The notes below the pieces were generated by a model. The model searched no databases, was not told the DNA's origin, and worked only from the letters and a program-made list of their open reading frames with translations. A DNA stretch of 64,000 nt. Source: Dichetophora obliterata (Eukaryota > Arthropoda > Insecta > Diptera > Sciomyzidae). Positions 9,991-21,039 of the stretch are shown in pieces (the stretch's first letter is position 1; every line of letters begins with the position of its first letter). A program made the position numbers and the translations under genes. Location of the stretch: the NCBI GenBank assembly GCA_963920525.1, contig OY986435.1:304303408-304367407 (forward strand), written 5' to 3'.

Positions 9991-11991
9991 ATAAATTAAA
10001 AATTAAACCTAAATCTAATTACTTTGCTTTTCGCTGCCTATCCTTCTGACTTTTCATTAGCACTTTGTCTGCCCCTTGAAAGCAACTTCAAACTTTTCAA
10101 AGGGCTGAATGATAATTTAAAAAAATTTTTGAAGTCATTTGTCAAAAAGAGAAATAACTGTGTCCTAATTCTGACGCACACACAATTTTCATTAATAATA
10201 AAGGGAACTCCAGAGTTCAACATCGTCCTTGCTGAGGATACAGAATTTAAGATAAAGCATTGAGAAAACCATTATGACAAGCTTTAATTTGAAGGTTTAT
10301 AAGACACATAGCCGAGCTATATCCTAACAAAAGCACCAACAACCAACCACTACTACAACAAGAAACAATAACAACTGAGTAGCTTCTCAGCTGGAAAAGG
10401 TCATGAAAGGTGCTGTTTTTTCCTGTTTGTTTGGTCTGTGTTGTGTTTCTTATTTAAAGAAAGTGGGGTTTAAAATGGGCGGGTTGGTGGTGGACGCATA
10501 CCACGCAAATAAAGAATATTACGTTTAAATATTTTAATATCTTTTTTCGCCATTTTGTTCATGTTTACTCGTTGTTCTTGTTGCTTTTGTCATAAAAAAC
10601 TCGCTTTTAAAAACATTTGCCATTTAATGTTGTTTTTGTAGATTTTATGGCAACCACCGCAGTGTTCATTTTTATTTATTTTTGTTTGTTTTTAATATTT
10701 TGTTTTGCTTTGGTATATAATGGAAATATTTGTTAGTCTATAAAAACGGCTTTTGTAGAATTGCTTTTTTTAAGAGTTTTCGGCACGTTGTAATAACTTC
10801 AACGAGTTGCAAAAAAAAAAAAAAAAAGAAGTAAATAAATAAATAAAGGAATGGCTCCAAATGAAAATCATTTTAATGGAGATTTCCTCTTTGTTTTATG
10901 ACATTTTATAGACAATCCAACCTCATCTGACCCATTCTGACATAGATCTAATGCTGCTGTCTTAGACAGCTATTTCAATGTGCACTTTTGTGCATGTTAT
11001 TTTGGTTTTTTTTTCAAAAGTTAAATATATTAAACACAAAAGAAAATCTTATCATTATTATTGCTTATTGCTTTGGAAAGGCTGAATCGTCCATTAAACA
11101 TTAATAACAGCTTCTGGCTGAGATTAAAGTCCAATGCTGTGTGAAATTTCAACGATATTTCAAGCACGAAATATTGTATCTGAAGGGCAAAATGTTTTTA
11201 TCTTTTATATTAACTCCTTTCTCTCTTTCCCGTGTAATATATAATGTTGATGAGCTCAATGATGAACGTTGCGTTACATTAAATATTTCCACGCTGACTG
11301 AAATCTTTATAAATCTCTCTTAATTAGTTTGGTTGTCTCGACGGTAAATCGTCATTTCAACTTTTAGTGTTTTCCAAAGAAAGGCCGCTATGATGGTTTT
11401 AGAACAAATTCCACACGTGCTTCTCAAAACTCATGACCATTCAGTCAGACAAACTGTATTTAAAGTAATGAGATTTTTTAGATAAAGCAATGGTGCGTTT
11501 TTGAGAGATGGTATGGTTGCTTGGAACGAACAACAAAAAATATTCTTAAACATAATACACAGAGCCAAAACTATCTAATAAAATAGAACAAAATCAATAA
11601 AAGTTTTTAATGGTTTTCATCCAAAAATACAATCTTATTAAAATCATAGAAAAAATCTTCTTAAGACCTTGTCATTTTTATTAGAAATTTCACTTAGTTT
11701 TAAGAAGAATTTTATTGTTTTTGTGTAAGAATACTTTTAACAACTATAAGAAAGTCTTATTAAAATGAATAAAAAATAAAACTCTTGATTTTAAAAGTTG
11801 TCTTCTTAGTAAATATTTTTGATTAAATAAGATTTATTTTTGATATTTTATAAGTGAAGCTTTTTTAAGAAAAAAAAAAAAATCTTTTTAACTTTTGACC
11901 TGAAAATAAACTTACTTTTAATTGCCGTTGAAAATTTTATTCGAATTTAATAGGAATATGTAAAAATGTTTTTTAAAAACTTAGAAAAATA
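9991..11991. other. non-coding intron stretch
   Basis: A CAA/AAC-rich tract (about 10320-10380), poly-A plus AAAT repeats (10811-10850) and long A/T runs. I see no gene and no clear transposon ends. Confidence 0.45.
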
Positions 11992-12326
11992 ATAGCCGAT
12001 ACACATTGACTGCAACAGACGTCCACCGTCAAAACGAAAACTTGCCGTCAGAGATTCTCAATGTCGCAGTGTTCTCGACGACTTGATTATAATGAACGCA
12101 ACAGCGACAGTCTGTATTTCATACAAAACATAAACAAACTCTTCCATGTTTGCTTTTGTCGTCTATCAAATTATAAATAGATTGAAGTCAGCGGCAGCAA
12201 CAATTGTGGTTGTGTTCACTCTTTGTAGTGCCGTCTGCAAAATATACATCTTCATAAGAAAACATGCGTTCTATTTTTTGACAATTAGCGTTCGTCGCTT
12301 GTCGCAATCAATGTGTATCGGCTATA
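11992..12326. mobile_element. 335-bp inverted-repeat element (MITE-like)
   Basis: The left end starts ATAGCCGATACACATTGA and the right end (reverse-complemented) starts ATAGCCGATACACATTGA. The inverted match continues, with mismatches, for roughly 30 bp (TGCRACARRCG). The interior is non-coding. No convincing target duplication; superfamily not assigned. Confidence 0.75.
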
Positions 12327-12406
12327 AAGTATATATTAGTATCCAGTATTAAATGTTACTTATATATAATAATTTCTACGTTTTTCACTTAATTTTAAAA
12401 TAAGAA

Positions 12407-12981
12407 ATCTCGTGGTAACATTAGTTTTGTCACTTTACCGAAGACTTTAGTGCAAAATGATTTTCTTTTATTACTCCAGATATGCACTCATTTGTATGTT
12501 AATAAATCTTGCACCATTAGAATTTTCGTTTTGATTTTTTTCAGCAAAATTCTTCCTATTATTCTGGCCAACAACTTTGCTAAATAAATATATATATAAA
12601 AAAACTCGTTTGAAGTTGTCTTTAAACCTATAATAAGCGACATATGACTTACCTACTTTTAACATCTCAAAGCAAATAATGTTACTCATACGCAATGTTG
12701 TTCGAGATTTTTCGTTTGACTTGAAACAAGATTTTTTGTAAGATTCACTCGCTAAGACAAACTGGAAGCGATTATTTCATATTTATTTGTTCAGCAAAAA
12801 ATGTTGGCGAGAATAATAGAAAGAATTTTGCTGTAGAAACCAAAATAAAAATCCTAATGGTTCAAAAGTTGTCAACATGAAAATGAGTGCATATCTTGAG
12901 TAGTTTCTGATATATCTTAAAAACCAAAAAATTTGTTCAAAAATATTCGGTTAAGTGGTAAAACTAATATCACCACGAGAT
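12407..12981. mobile_element. 575-bp palindromic element with about 175-bp arms
   Basis: The left arm (12407-12585) matches the reverse complement of the right arm (12800-12981). Landmarks shared in inverted orientation are ATCTCGTGGT, ATATGCACTCAT and AATTCTTYCTATTATTCT. Arms diverge by perhaps 20 percent. The central loop is non-coding. It is a foldback-type non-autonomous DNA element of unassigned superfamily. Confidence 0.75.
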
Positions 12982-13575
12982 ATAAAACAACAATATACAA
13001 ATTATGGTGGAAACTCAATGGGTTTATGAGATTAAGTTATTTTTAATCTAAGCACAAATATTGTTTAATTCCAATTTTTGTTTATATGTTAAAATGTCCA
13101 TAGCTGATGATTTCATTGAGTCCCCACTAGAAATTTTGTTGAAAAGGTAATTTTGCTTTAAGAATAAAATTATTTACAATTTTTAAATTATGTTCTCTCC
13201 ACACCAAAGGCAAAATTAAATAGTCTAAATGGTCTGTGTTTTTTATGCAAATAAAAAATTTATTAAATTTTTCTATTTTCGCTGGTTTTTTTTTCAGCTT
13301 CTTCAGGGAAATTTTTTTATTTTAAAACGAATATAAAAAGTGATTTTGTGGTAGGATATAAAAGCAATGAATAAAATTGTTTCTTTTTTAGATGAACAAA
13401 ATTATAAGACAAGAACTTACAAATTTAAATTTTACATTAAAAACTGATGTGTCTGCTGATTTTTAATACAAAATAAAATTTAATAATCAAGCATTAAACA
13501 ATTAGAATCTCACTTTTCCGTTCACTATTCTTTTCACTGTTAATTTTTATAATATTTTTATAATATTATAATATT

Positions 13576-13770
13576 ACTCAAAATATCGTAAAAAAGCGAT
13601 ATGGAATTTACTTTATTGCCAATTTTTGGAAGTATACAGATAAGTATTTATTGCCTAGAATTGATCATCACTTATGTCTGCACATATTTTGTATGTAACG
13701 GTTCATATATTTCAAAAAAATGCGTCGTAGTTCGTGCAATTAAAGGATCGTTTTTTACGATATTTTGAGT
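13576..13770. mobile_element. 195-bp MITE with about 24-bp terminal inverted repeats
   Basis: ACTCAAAATATCGTAAAAAA at the left end is matched in reverse complement at the right end (...TTTTTTACGATATTTTGAGT). The match continues to GCGAT/ATCG with a one-base difference. No coding potential; target duplication unclear in AT-rich flanks. Confidence 0.75.
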
Positions 13771-14135
13771 TCAGTCGTTATTCCTTGTGACCACAGATAT
13801 ATTATAATATTTTTAAATTCAAACGAATTGCCTTTTATGCAAAATGAACATTTTTAAAATGAAATTTTTTGCATTTCATTGCTATTAAAATTTGAAGAAC
13901 ACTGTTTACGATTTCCAAAAAAATGTTATGTCCGGTTGCTTCAATAACATTTAGTTTAAAATCGATTTCAGATTTTTTTACGTATATTTTATTGTAATAA
14001 ACAAGATCTTTCAATTTTAAAAATTATTTATAATTTTGTTTTAATACAATTGCAATCCCGGGACTAATCCCGGGATTGAAATTTTCAAACCGAAAATCCG
14101 GGGATCGCCAAAACAATCCGAAATTGCAAGCCCTG

Positions 14136-14260
14136 GATACAACCCCAACCACCAAAACCTCCATAATTTTCCCAAAACTATTTTTGGATTAAAGTCCGTT
14201 CAATTACCTTTCCAACTGTAGTCCAAACTTCAAATTCGGTTAAGAAATTGGTTTGTTAAT
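14136..14260 (+). repeat. dispersed repeat family A, copy 2 (fragment)
   Basis: It shares ACCACCAAAACCTCC...GGATTAAAGTCCG...GGTTAAGAAAT with 15366-15470 and with the reverse strand of 4239-4660. It directly follows a hAT-like terminus (CAGGGCTTGCAATTTCGG on the minus strand, ending near 14135). Confidence 0.6.
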
Positions 14261-14468
14261 CAAAAAAATATTTGTGCTTAGATGTTAAAATTACCATATC
14301 TCATTAATCCATTAAGTCTCCACTCAATATTTTATATTGCTCATAAAGTAATTTTTAGGTGTGCTTAACATGCAATAACAATAGAGTTCAGCTACTACAG
14401 CTTTTTCGCACTTTCTCCGCATTGGTTCTTAAGATACCAGCCCAAATAACATCAAAACATCTCAATAA

Positions 14469-14787
14469 GGCCATTCACAGTTCGAATACGCTGGTCTGCC
14501 ATTTGTTCGATCCGCTATTTGTACGCCAATTTACGAAAGCGCATTTTGCTTTGCTGTTGTTTTGCATACAAATGCAAATACGCAGGCACTCGTAAATAAA
14601 AGCAGCCCTTGGAGGTGTTTTTTGTACCTCGTATTTTTATGCTCTGTCTACAGCCGCATAATCACATACATCATAGAGTTGCACAGTCTTTTTATACGAC
14701 AGTCACATGGCGAGGTGCTCACAATTCGAACAATAACAAATGCTATAAATACGATTTGTTAAAAGTACGCTCAAACCGTGAATAGCC
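14469..14787. mobile_element. 319-bp MITE, copy 1 of a two-copy family
   Basis: Aligns along its whole length with 63292-63612 in the same orientation (shared GACAGTCACATGGCG, GTGCTCACA, AATACGATTTGTTAAA). Ends are inverted: left GGCCATTCACAGTTCGA, right reverse-complemented GGCTATTCACGGTTTGA. The open frames inside it (14359-14762) are accidental. Superfamily not assigned. Confidence 0.8.
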
Positions 14788-15365
14788 CCAATGATATCGA
14801 TAAGAGCGGTCCAAAACAATCCAAAGTGAGAAAAATTTACCCACCATAATATGGGTTGGGCTCAGGGACAACACAAGACATAACAACTAACCATGCGTTT
14901 ACATAGATCTAATCATACATTAGTTTTCAATCTACTTTTGAGTTGACCTTTCGATAAGTTAACATCAAAAAAGCTACAGTTGTTAACAAAGGTACTCATG
15001 CGATGTAAAGGAGCAGTAGCCATATAATTTGTTCTACTAAAAGGTAAGTAAATTAAATTGTTAGCATTTCTACTGCTTCTACGGTTAGTGTTAAAATTTA
15101 TAAGAGTTAGAAGTTCTGGTGAATCGAATACACCAGTTATGAGTTGGTGTAAATAGACGATATCTGCAGACTTCCTTCTCTCATTCAAAGATTGCATTTT
15201 TAAAAGTTTTAAACGATCCTCATAAGGAGGAAGGTTTAAAGTATCAGTTGCACTTAAGCCCCTTAGAGCAAACCGAACAAAAGAACGAAATTATTTTAAT
15301 TTTCTAAATGATGTTCCTCGCACTCCTACATCGCAATTAATTACCTGACCGCAAAGGAATAAAAC

Positions 15366-15690
15366 CTCCCAACCACCAAATTTTTACAAAATTATTTGAA
15401 GATTAAAGTTCCTTAAATCCGCTTTCCAAAGGTCAAACTTAACATTTGGTTAAGAAATTTTTGAGATATGAATTTTAGTAAAAATCGATTTTCGCCGTTT
15501 TTGACGATTTTTATCAATTTTGTGCACTCTGTAACTCTGCCAAAAATCACGCAACTCTTTTTTCCTCCAAATCAAGTTTTAATTTCCTTGAGTGCTGCTC
15601 CATGCAAAATTTCACCCAAATCGGAGATAGTCATTCCGTAATTTTTATTTTTCCGGCACGTTTAAAATAGAATTGCTGTATTTCATCTTG
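15366..15690 (+). repeat. dispersed repeat family A, copy 3
   Basis: About 325 bp matching the reverse strand of 4239-4660: the order GATTAAAG, GGTTAAGAAAT, GAGATATG, TTTTGTGCACTCTG, GCTCCATGC, CATTCCGTAA and GTTTAAAAT is preserved. Non-coding. Confidence 0.7.
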
Positions 15691-16289
15691 TAAAACTGAG
15701 CGTTGCATTTGATCTCTACTTTTTAGGTCATTCTTCTATGTGAGAGCTATAACCATTTATTTTAGCATACTCTATTTCAAAATGAAATAAAAAAATATGC
15801 ACAGTGCAATTAAAAGTGAATCTGGCGTAGAACAAACAATCGAAACACCATTAAAAATTCCCCAAAGTAGGGGTGGGGAGCCTTTTCAGCCCATAAGTGA
15901 CTGGGTCACTGCTTATTTTGTGCTGAAATATAAGCCAATATAAGAAATGTTTTACAATATTTGTCCCTATCGATTTTTTGGTTTCTATTTGAATTATATG
16001 TCCTATAAAAAGGTCAATCGTTGTTGATATTTCCTGGTCCTTTTTAAAATTTCCAAACTTGTAAATATATTTTTCATAATTTTTGAAATGTTCGTCTTCT
16101 CTGAATTTTTCACAATTTTTAATTTTTTAAATTTCAAAACTTTTCGCGAGCGTGTTGGTTGGGTGGTTGGTTACTGTCGTGTTACTGTATATAATGTGGG
16201 TACCGCACTGTTAATTTATAGCCATCCAGTGCGGTTGATGAATGTTAGAAGGTTGTTTTTTTTACTGTTGAAGAAGGTTGTTACTATTG

Positions 16290-17170
16290 TTAAAGAAGGG
16301 CTTGCCTAGACTCTAAATCTAGACCTAGCCAGGGCTGGGCAGGTGCACAAAAAGTGAGTTAATTTTTCCTTTTCATTTGGGTCGTCTGATTTTTTGGACG
16401 TGTACTCCGATGCACCTGTGAGCCGTAGTTATAGTCGTGGTTCTGTGGATCTTGTCGTGGATCTTGAGAGCATCTCCTGAGTTCGGCCTAGGTTGTTAAG
16501 GGGGCACAATTTTCTTAATGTGTTTCAAGTGGTCAAGCCTCTCCACCTACGATCACCTAAGGCCAAGTAGTAAGAGTGAATTCCTCCCTTAAAGGTGTTC
16601 AGTAGAATTCATTCGTTCATCCGCCTTTTGATTACCATAAATGCTTCTATGGCCGGGAACCCAAGTTATGGTAATGTTTAGTTGATTAGGGCCGGTTTAT
16701 ACTTACACTGTCTTACCAGTTTGGAGTTGCTGTTAATCGCAGCTAAAGCTTTGAGCTATCTTGGCTATACGTTGAAATAGCTTCATTGAGGTGGTTTCTC
16801 AGATTCTCTTATTCTCTCTTCTACGCTGGCTGAGTCTGGTAGACGAAAAGCCTTCGCCACTCCCAGTTTCTCTGAGTATATTCTAGCTCCCACTCCGCTC
16901 TCCATCTTAGAGCCGTCAGTGTAGAAGGAAATATCGAAGAATGAGGCAGGTCCTCCATTGCGCCACTCTACCTGGTGGGGAACTTGATCAAAAGGGATTT
17001 CGTGAAGTCGTGCTAATGAGTGTCATAGTCCGTGCTCTTCGGAACCAGTTCCTGAAGTAACGGATTTAGAATTTTGCTGTGTCCATATGGTCTGCTTTCC
17101 AAGTTGTAGGGCTCTCTGAGCCTAACTGCACTGTGGTTGCAATAAGCCTGATGTGTATATCTATAGGAAG
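16290..17170 (-). pseudogene. LINE with RNase H domain (I-type-like), C-terminal part
   Basis: Minus-strand translation gives FYTDGSKMESGVGA (RNase H first Asp, about 16885-16925) and later TWVPGHRSIYGNQKADE (last catalytic Asp with the usual KADE, about 16625-16680). Then comes a C-terminal zinc-type tail (HFLCTCPALARSRF, about 16320-16360). This order is found in non-LTR retrotransposons that carry RNase H, such as the I group. Multiple stops and frame changes show decay. The reverse transcriptase itself is absent, so it is a 5'-truncated copy. Base composition is clearly richer in G+C than the surroundings. Clade assignment is tentative. Confidence 0.75.
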
Positions 17171-17835
17171 CAGAAGATAAGAAATAGAAGTAAGAAATAA
17201 AAATTATGTTTTTTACAAATATATGACTAAATTTGTACCTGGTCACCACTTCCACCAACGTTTTGAGAAAACAACACGCAATTTTTGCAAAATGCACAAC
17301 TCTATAAAGAAATATAGGACAGTCATAGAAACTTAGAAACCAGCTTGGTTTCAAGTGTAATCGGGAATTAAAAATTTTCACCTGGAGTCCACGTTTTTTT
17401 AAAAAAAAGTTGTAACGGTTTAAGGAACTTAAATCAAATGTTTGACAACTATCAATATCATGCACAGAATCGGCAGCAGCACTTTCTGTTGCATAGGCTG
17501 CACTTACTACAGAAAAACAAAGTTGTTTCAAATCTTAAAGGAAGGTTATGACTACTACAAGGCGCAAAGGCCAAACGTAGAGCCAGTAAAGTCCAGACTC
17601 AAGCAGAATCATTAAACAAAAATTGTTTTGTTCTTCAGCTGGGGATTGTAGTCTGTGCAGCAAAGAACTAATTTGTTATAACTTAATTAACGGTTAGTAA
17701 ACCTTCGAAGCTTCTGTTTTTTCATGAGTAGGTTTTTCATTTTCCTTAGGTTCTAATGTTTTTTTGTCACAAGCTGCTGCACAATATCTTAAAATTCCAA
17801 ACGGAGTAGCATACGTAAACATGCTCTACAAATGG

Positions 17836-17914
17836 CAATGAGTGTGAAGAGTGAGCTATAAGTTCCTAAGCTTTCACTGAATTAAAGCTTATAGCTTACT
17901 CTTCACACTCATTG
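17836..17914. ncRNA. 79-nt near-perfect hairpin, candidate small-RNA precursor
   Basis: A 27-nt arm (17836-17862, beginning CAATGAGTGTGAAGAGTGAG) pairs with 17888-17914. As RNA, all 27 positions pair, one of them as G-U, with a 25-nt loop. Size and stability fit a microRNA or siRNA-type precursor. Such a perfect stem is also what a young palindrome or tiny MITE would give. No transcription evidence is available. Confidence 0.4.
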
Positions 17915-18615
17915 AAAATTGTATCGTTTTTTTTGTGTTCTGTTCAGTTTGCATTTTTAGGACCTTAAAAGCCAGTTTCATTACAGATGAAAATTTAAAA
18001 GCTTTTCAGTTAAATTTTGAATGCTATAGGCATTAGATGTTTGAATTTGCCTAACGAACTTTGGAAAATTATTACTGCGACTGAATTTATCGGTCTTAGA
18101 GCCCAAGGGGGCTGAAATGGCTTTTTAGGCTTATTTTCATTATTTTCCTATACAAAAAATTGTCCAAACGGGGGGGACTAAAGCTCTTTCAACCCGTATG
18201 CAGATCCGCCACTGCTTCTTAACTATCATTAAGAGAATCTTTGATAGTAATAAATTCCAACAATGCAGTAAAATGCTTTCATTGACTTGAAACCAATGTC
18301 TTTAAAAATAAGTTTTTACAAAATTCCTTGGAAAATTCCGACCATAATTTTTCTGCCCGTTGAAACGTTTGAATATTTGTCGTGTCTTTGATTAAAATAA
18401 AATTTACGTCCCCATACAAACATAGCGTACGTTCGTGGAAATACTCGTATAGAATTTTGCTTTAATTTCTTGGCAGCAATTCTATTAAAGTTAGCTTATA
18501 TGACATATATGGACCAAATGGAATACTACTCGCTGCAGTTCTCGCTTTTTTGGCGCACACACACACATCGCATAGAGCAAAAAGCAAATGTTCTTTATGA
18601 CTATACACCAACACT

Positions 18616-18641
18616 CACACACACACACACACACACACACA
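18616..18641. repeat. (CA)n microsatellite
   Basis: About 13 uninterrupted CA units. A short (GT)n tract lies at 18989-19000. Confidence 0.95.
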
Positions 18642-19767
18642 AATTACATTAGAAGAAGCAAGCAAAAAGATAGAAAAAAACAAATTTAGAAAATAAATAA
18701 ATAGATGCAAGAAAAAAAAAAGACAAAATGAGGATGCCACGAGCTAATATTGTACAAAATCCTTAGGTTGTCGTGTATATCCGTTTCCTGTTTCATTCTA
18801 TGTACGTGTAGTTTCTACTACAAAAGGCAAAAAAACTTATATATACAATGACTGTGAAAAAAAAACATGTTTTCCTTTATACAATAATAAAAACTAAATC
18901 CTGCAGCACTGCAGCAACAAGCAGACCAAAAACCCACATCCTCCAAGCGCAGATTGTCCTTGCGTTAGTGGTCACAATGCGTGCAGGCGTGTGTGTGTGT
19001 ATACTTTTTTGTTAAAGCTGCTGCTGTTTCCGATTGCTTGCAGGCGACATTTACAACGGAAGACGATGAAGAAATCTTAAGCAGCAGCAGAAGAAGCTGA
19101 AGAAAAAGAAGAAGACGTGGCATAGCGAGTACATTTGTCGCTTCTTCTGGAACTGACCTAGTTTCAGCTGCAGGCTGATATCACACAGTCAGTTCTTGTT
19201 CAATTGCTGTAGCTGTTCATGTGGTTTTTATTGTTGTTGTTATTGTCATTGTTATTGTTTTTGTACGACAATCAAATGCCATTCATTGTCTATTTACAAT
19301 ACGTTATCCTTGCAGAACAATGTATACCGAATTCCGTTTCAGTCTCAGCGCGCTCAATGTTGAGTTGCATAAAATATTTGTTTTGTTTTTCTAGTTTGCT
19401 GTTTTTTGTTTTAACCAACAAGTTGTTGTTCAAATACAGCGTTATACTTTAAGTGTAGAATCTTAGAAATCAAGCAACACTCTTTTATCTTTAAATTAAA
19501 GAGACATTTATTTAAAACTAACCACCCCCCTCCCCATGCATCATGTGCTAGTTACCAAACCCAACTCATTCGCCCACAAATCGAACATTTTATCTATGGT
19601 ACTTATGATAAGTCGTTGTCTCGTGCTGGAGATTGGCTTAGTTTGACTTGGTTTGTCTGCTCCTTTTTACTTTCAAGTTCAAGGCGAGTTTGACCATCTT
19701 ACTGCTTAGAGAATACTTTACTAGCTCACTGACAGATTATCTTGTATATCTTTCTGTTTTCTTGTCT

Positions 19768-19807
19768 TATTCTGTCCTGTCCTGTCTTGTCCTGTCCTAC
19801 CTTGTCA
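19768..19807. repeat. TGTCC-type short tandem repeat
   Basis: Repeated CTGTC/TTGTC units with minor interruptions in a T-rich stretch. No coding function seen. Confidence 0.6.
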
Positions 19808-21039
19808 ACGGTGCGAGTCTTCTTAGGGACTGAAAACAAAAATTGACGTTAATACCTCGTTTGAGTCAACCCTGCCAGGTTAAAGTTTTTTCGTTTACGT
19901 TTGCTGTTTATTTTTACGAAGCTTTTTTCCTGTTGAAAACTAATTTTCTGTTTTTTCTTTCCTTTCAATTGAGAAACGTTTTTGTGTTATGCTGAGACAT
20001 TGAGTGAAAATTTTACTATCTAGGTTATCGTTTTGGGGCTTAACTGTTTTCAGCTTAAGGGTTCAGTCTGGATAGTTGGGTCGGAAAATCGAATTTTTTT
20101 GCTATAAATTTTCTTAAAGCTATAAATGTTTAGAATATCATACTTAAGAATCAAATCGAAATTTGTAAAGGTTAAAAAGTTATGAACCTCTGAGCCGACC
20201 GCGTCAAAAAATGGGTATAGTAAGAAAAATTCAAAATATTAAGACCAAAAAAAAAAAAAAATTTATGGGCATTATGAGACATGTTCTTAACTTCTAGTAT
20301 GGTTTACAACAGCCAAATATCAAGATAATTTAAAAAAAAATTTTTTTTTTTTGATAAATAATTATGATCTATTCCATGAATTTTTACATGATTTTAATAA
20401 CGAGCTATTTAGATCAAGTTAGTTTGAAGAAGGTATCAACAACAACAACTCCGTATAGAGTCAATCACACAGCAGACTAGACAGACTTTTTAGAAGTCTT
20501 ATTGTCTTGAGTGATTCAGTTGCGGCCAACCCACTGTTTTTTGAGTCTTATAAGATTAGACACTTGTTCGAATAAATTAATTTGTTGATATCGGAAGTAT
20601 TTATTTTCTAATTGGTTATTTTTATCATATGACAATAAAAGCAGTAAGGTTTTTAAAATATCAAGCCTAGAGCTTATGGCCAGGGATTGTGTCTGTTCCA
20701 TCAAAAAAATATATCTGAGCAATTGCGTTTCGCAGGTGGAAATGCCCAAAATAGGCCTAAAATGTCATTCCTGTAACCTGTCCTCGATCAAAATTATAAC
20801 AATTCTAAGAGTGTAGCTTCCGCAATTTTTATTTCTAAATGTTCCAATTAATAAGATTAAAAAACTACGTATAACGTGTGCATTTTCTGCCATTCTAAGT
20901 AATTATAAAAAATTTTTTAATGTTTGTTTCATCTACAAAATTTTTGTATCTCGATTTTACCACTTTTTTCAATTTCACAACTTTTAGTAAGTAAAGCAAG
21001 AGATAAGCACCGCTTAAGCGCCCTCTCAGTGTGACTTTT

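Larger units (their letters stand above)
13006..14340. repeat. inverted and direct repeat cluster around small elements
   Basis: 13006-13060 and 14271-14322 are inverted copies of each other (shared AGCACAAATATT, GAGAT and a CTCAATGG/CTTAATGG segment). 13085-13145 is a diverged direct copy of 14285-14345. Between them lie a small MITE (13576-13770) and a hAT-like terminus (about 14047-14135). Boundaries are uncertain. Confidence 0.45.

Noticed and set aside
14359..14762. Two overlapping open frames near 14.4-14.8 kb
   Set aside because: They lie almost wholly in the 14469-14787 MITE, whose second copy at 63292 has different frames.
16190..16240. Possible 9-bp hairpin ACCGCACTG/CAGTGCGGT
   Set aside because: Short stem next to the LINE tail; could be chance or part of the LINE 3' region.
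17013..17531. 172-codon minus-strand open frame
   Set aside because: Its C-terminal part overlaps the RNase H-bearing LINE (HSKILNPLLQELVPKSTDYDTH belongs to that LINE) and the rest is unrelated AT-rich sequence. It is not a separate gene.
18470..18652. 60-codon frame ending in THTHTHTH
   Set aside because: Runs into the CA microsatellite, and nothing supports translation.
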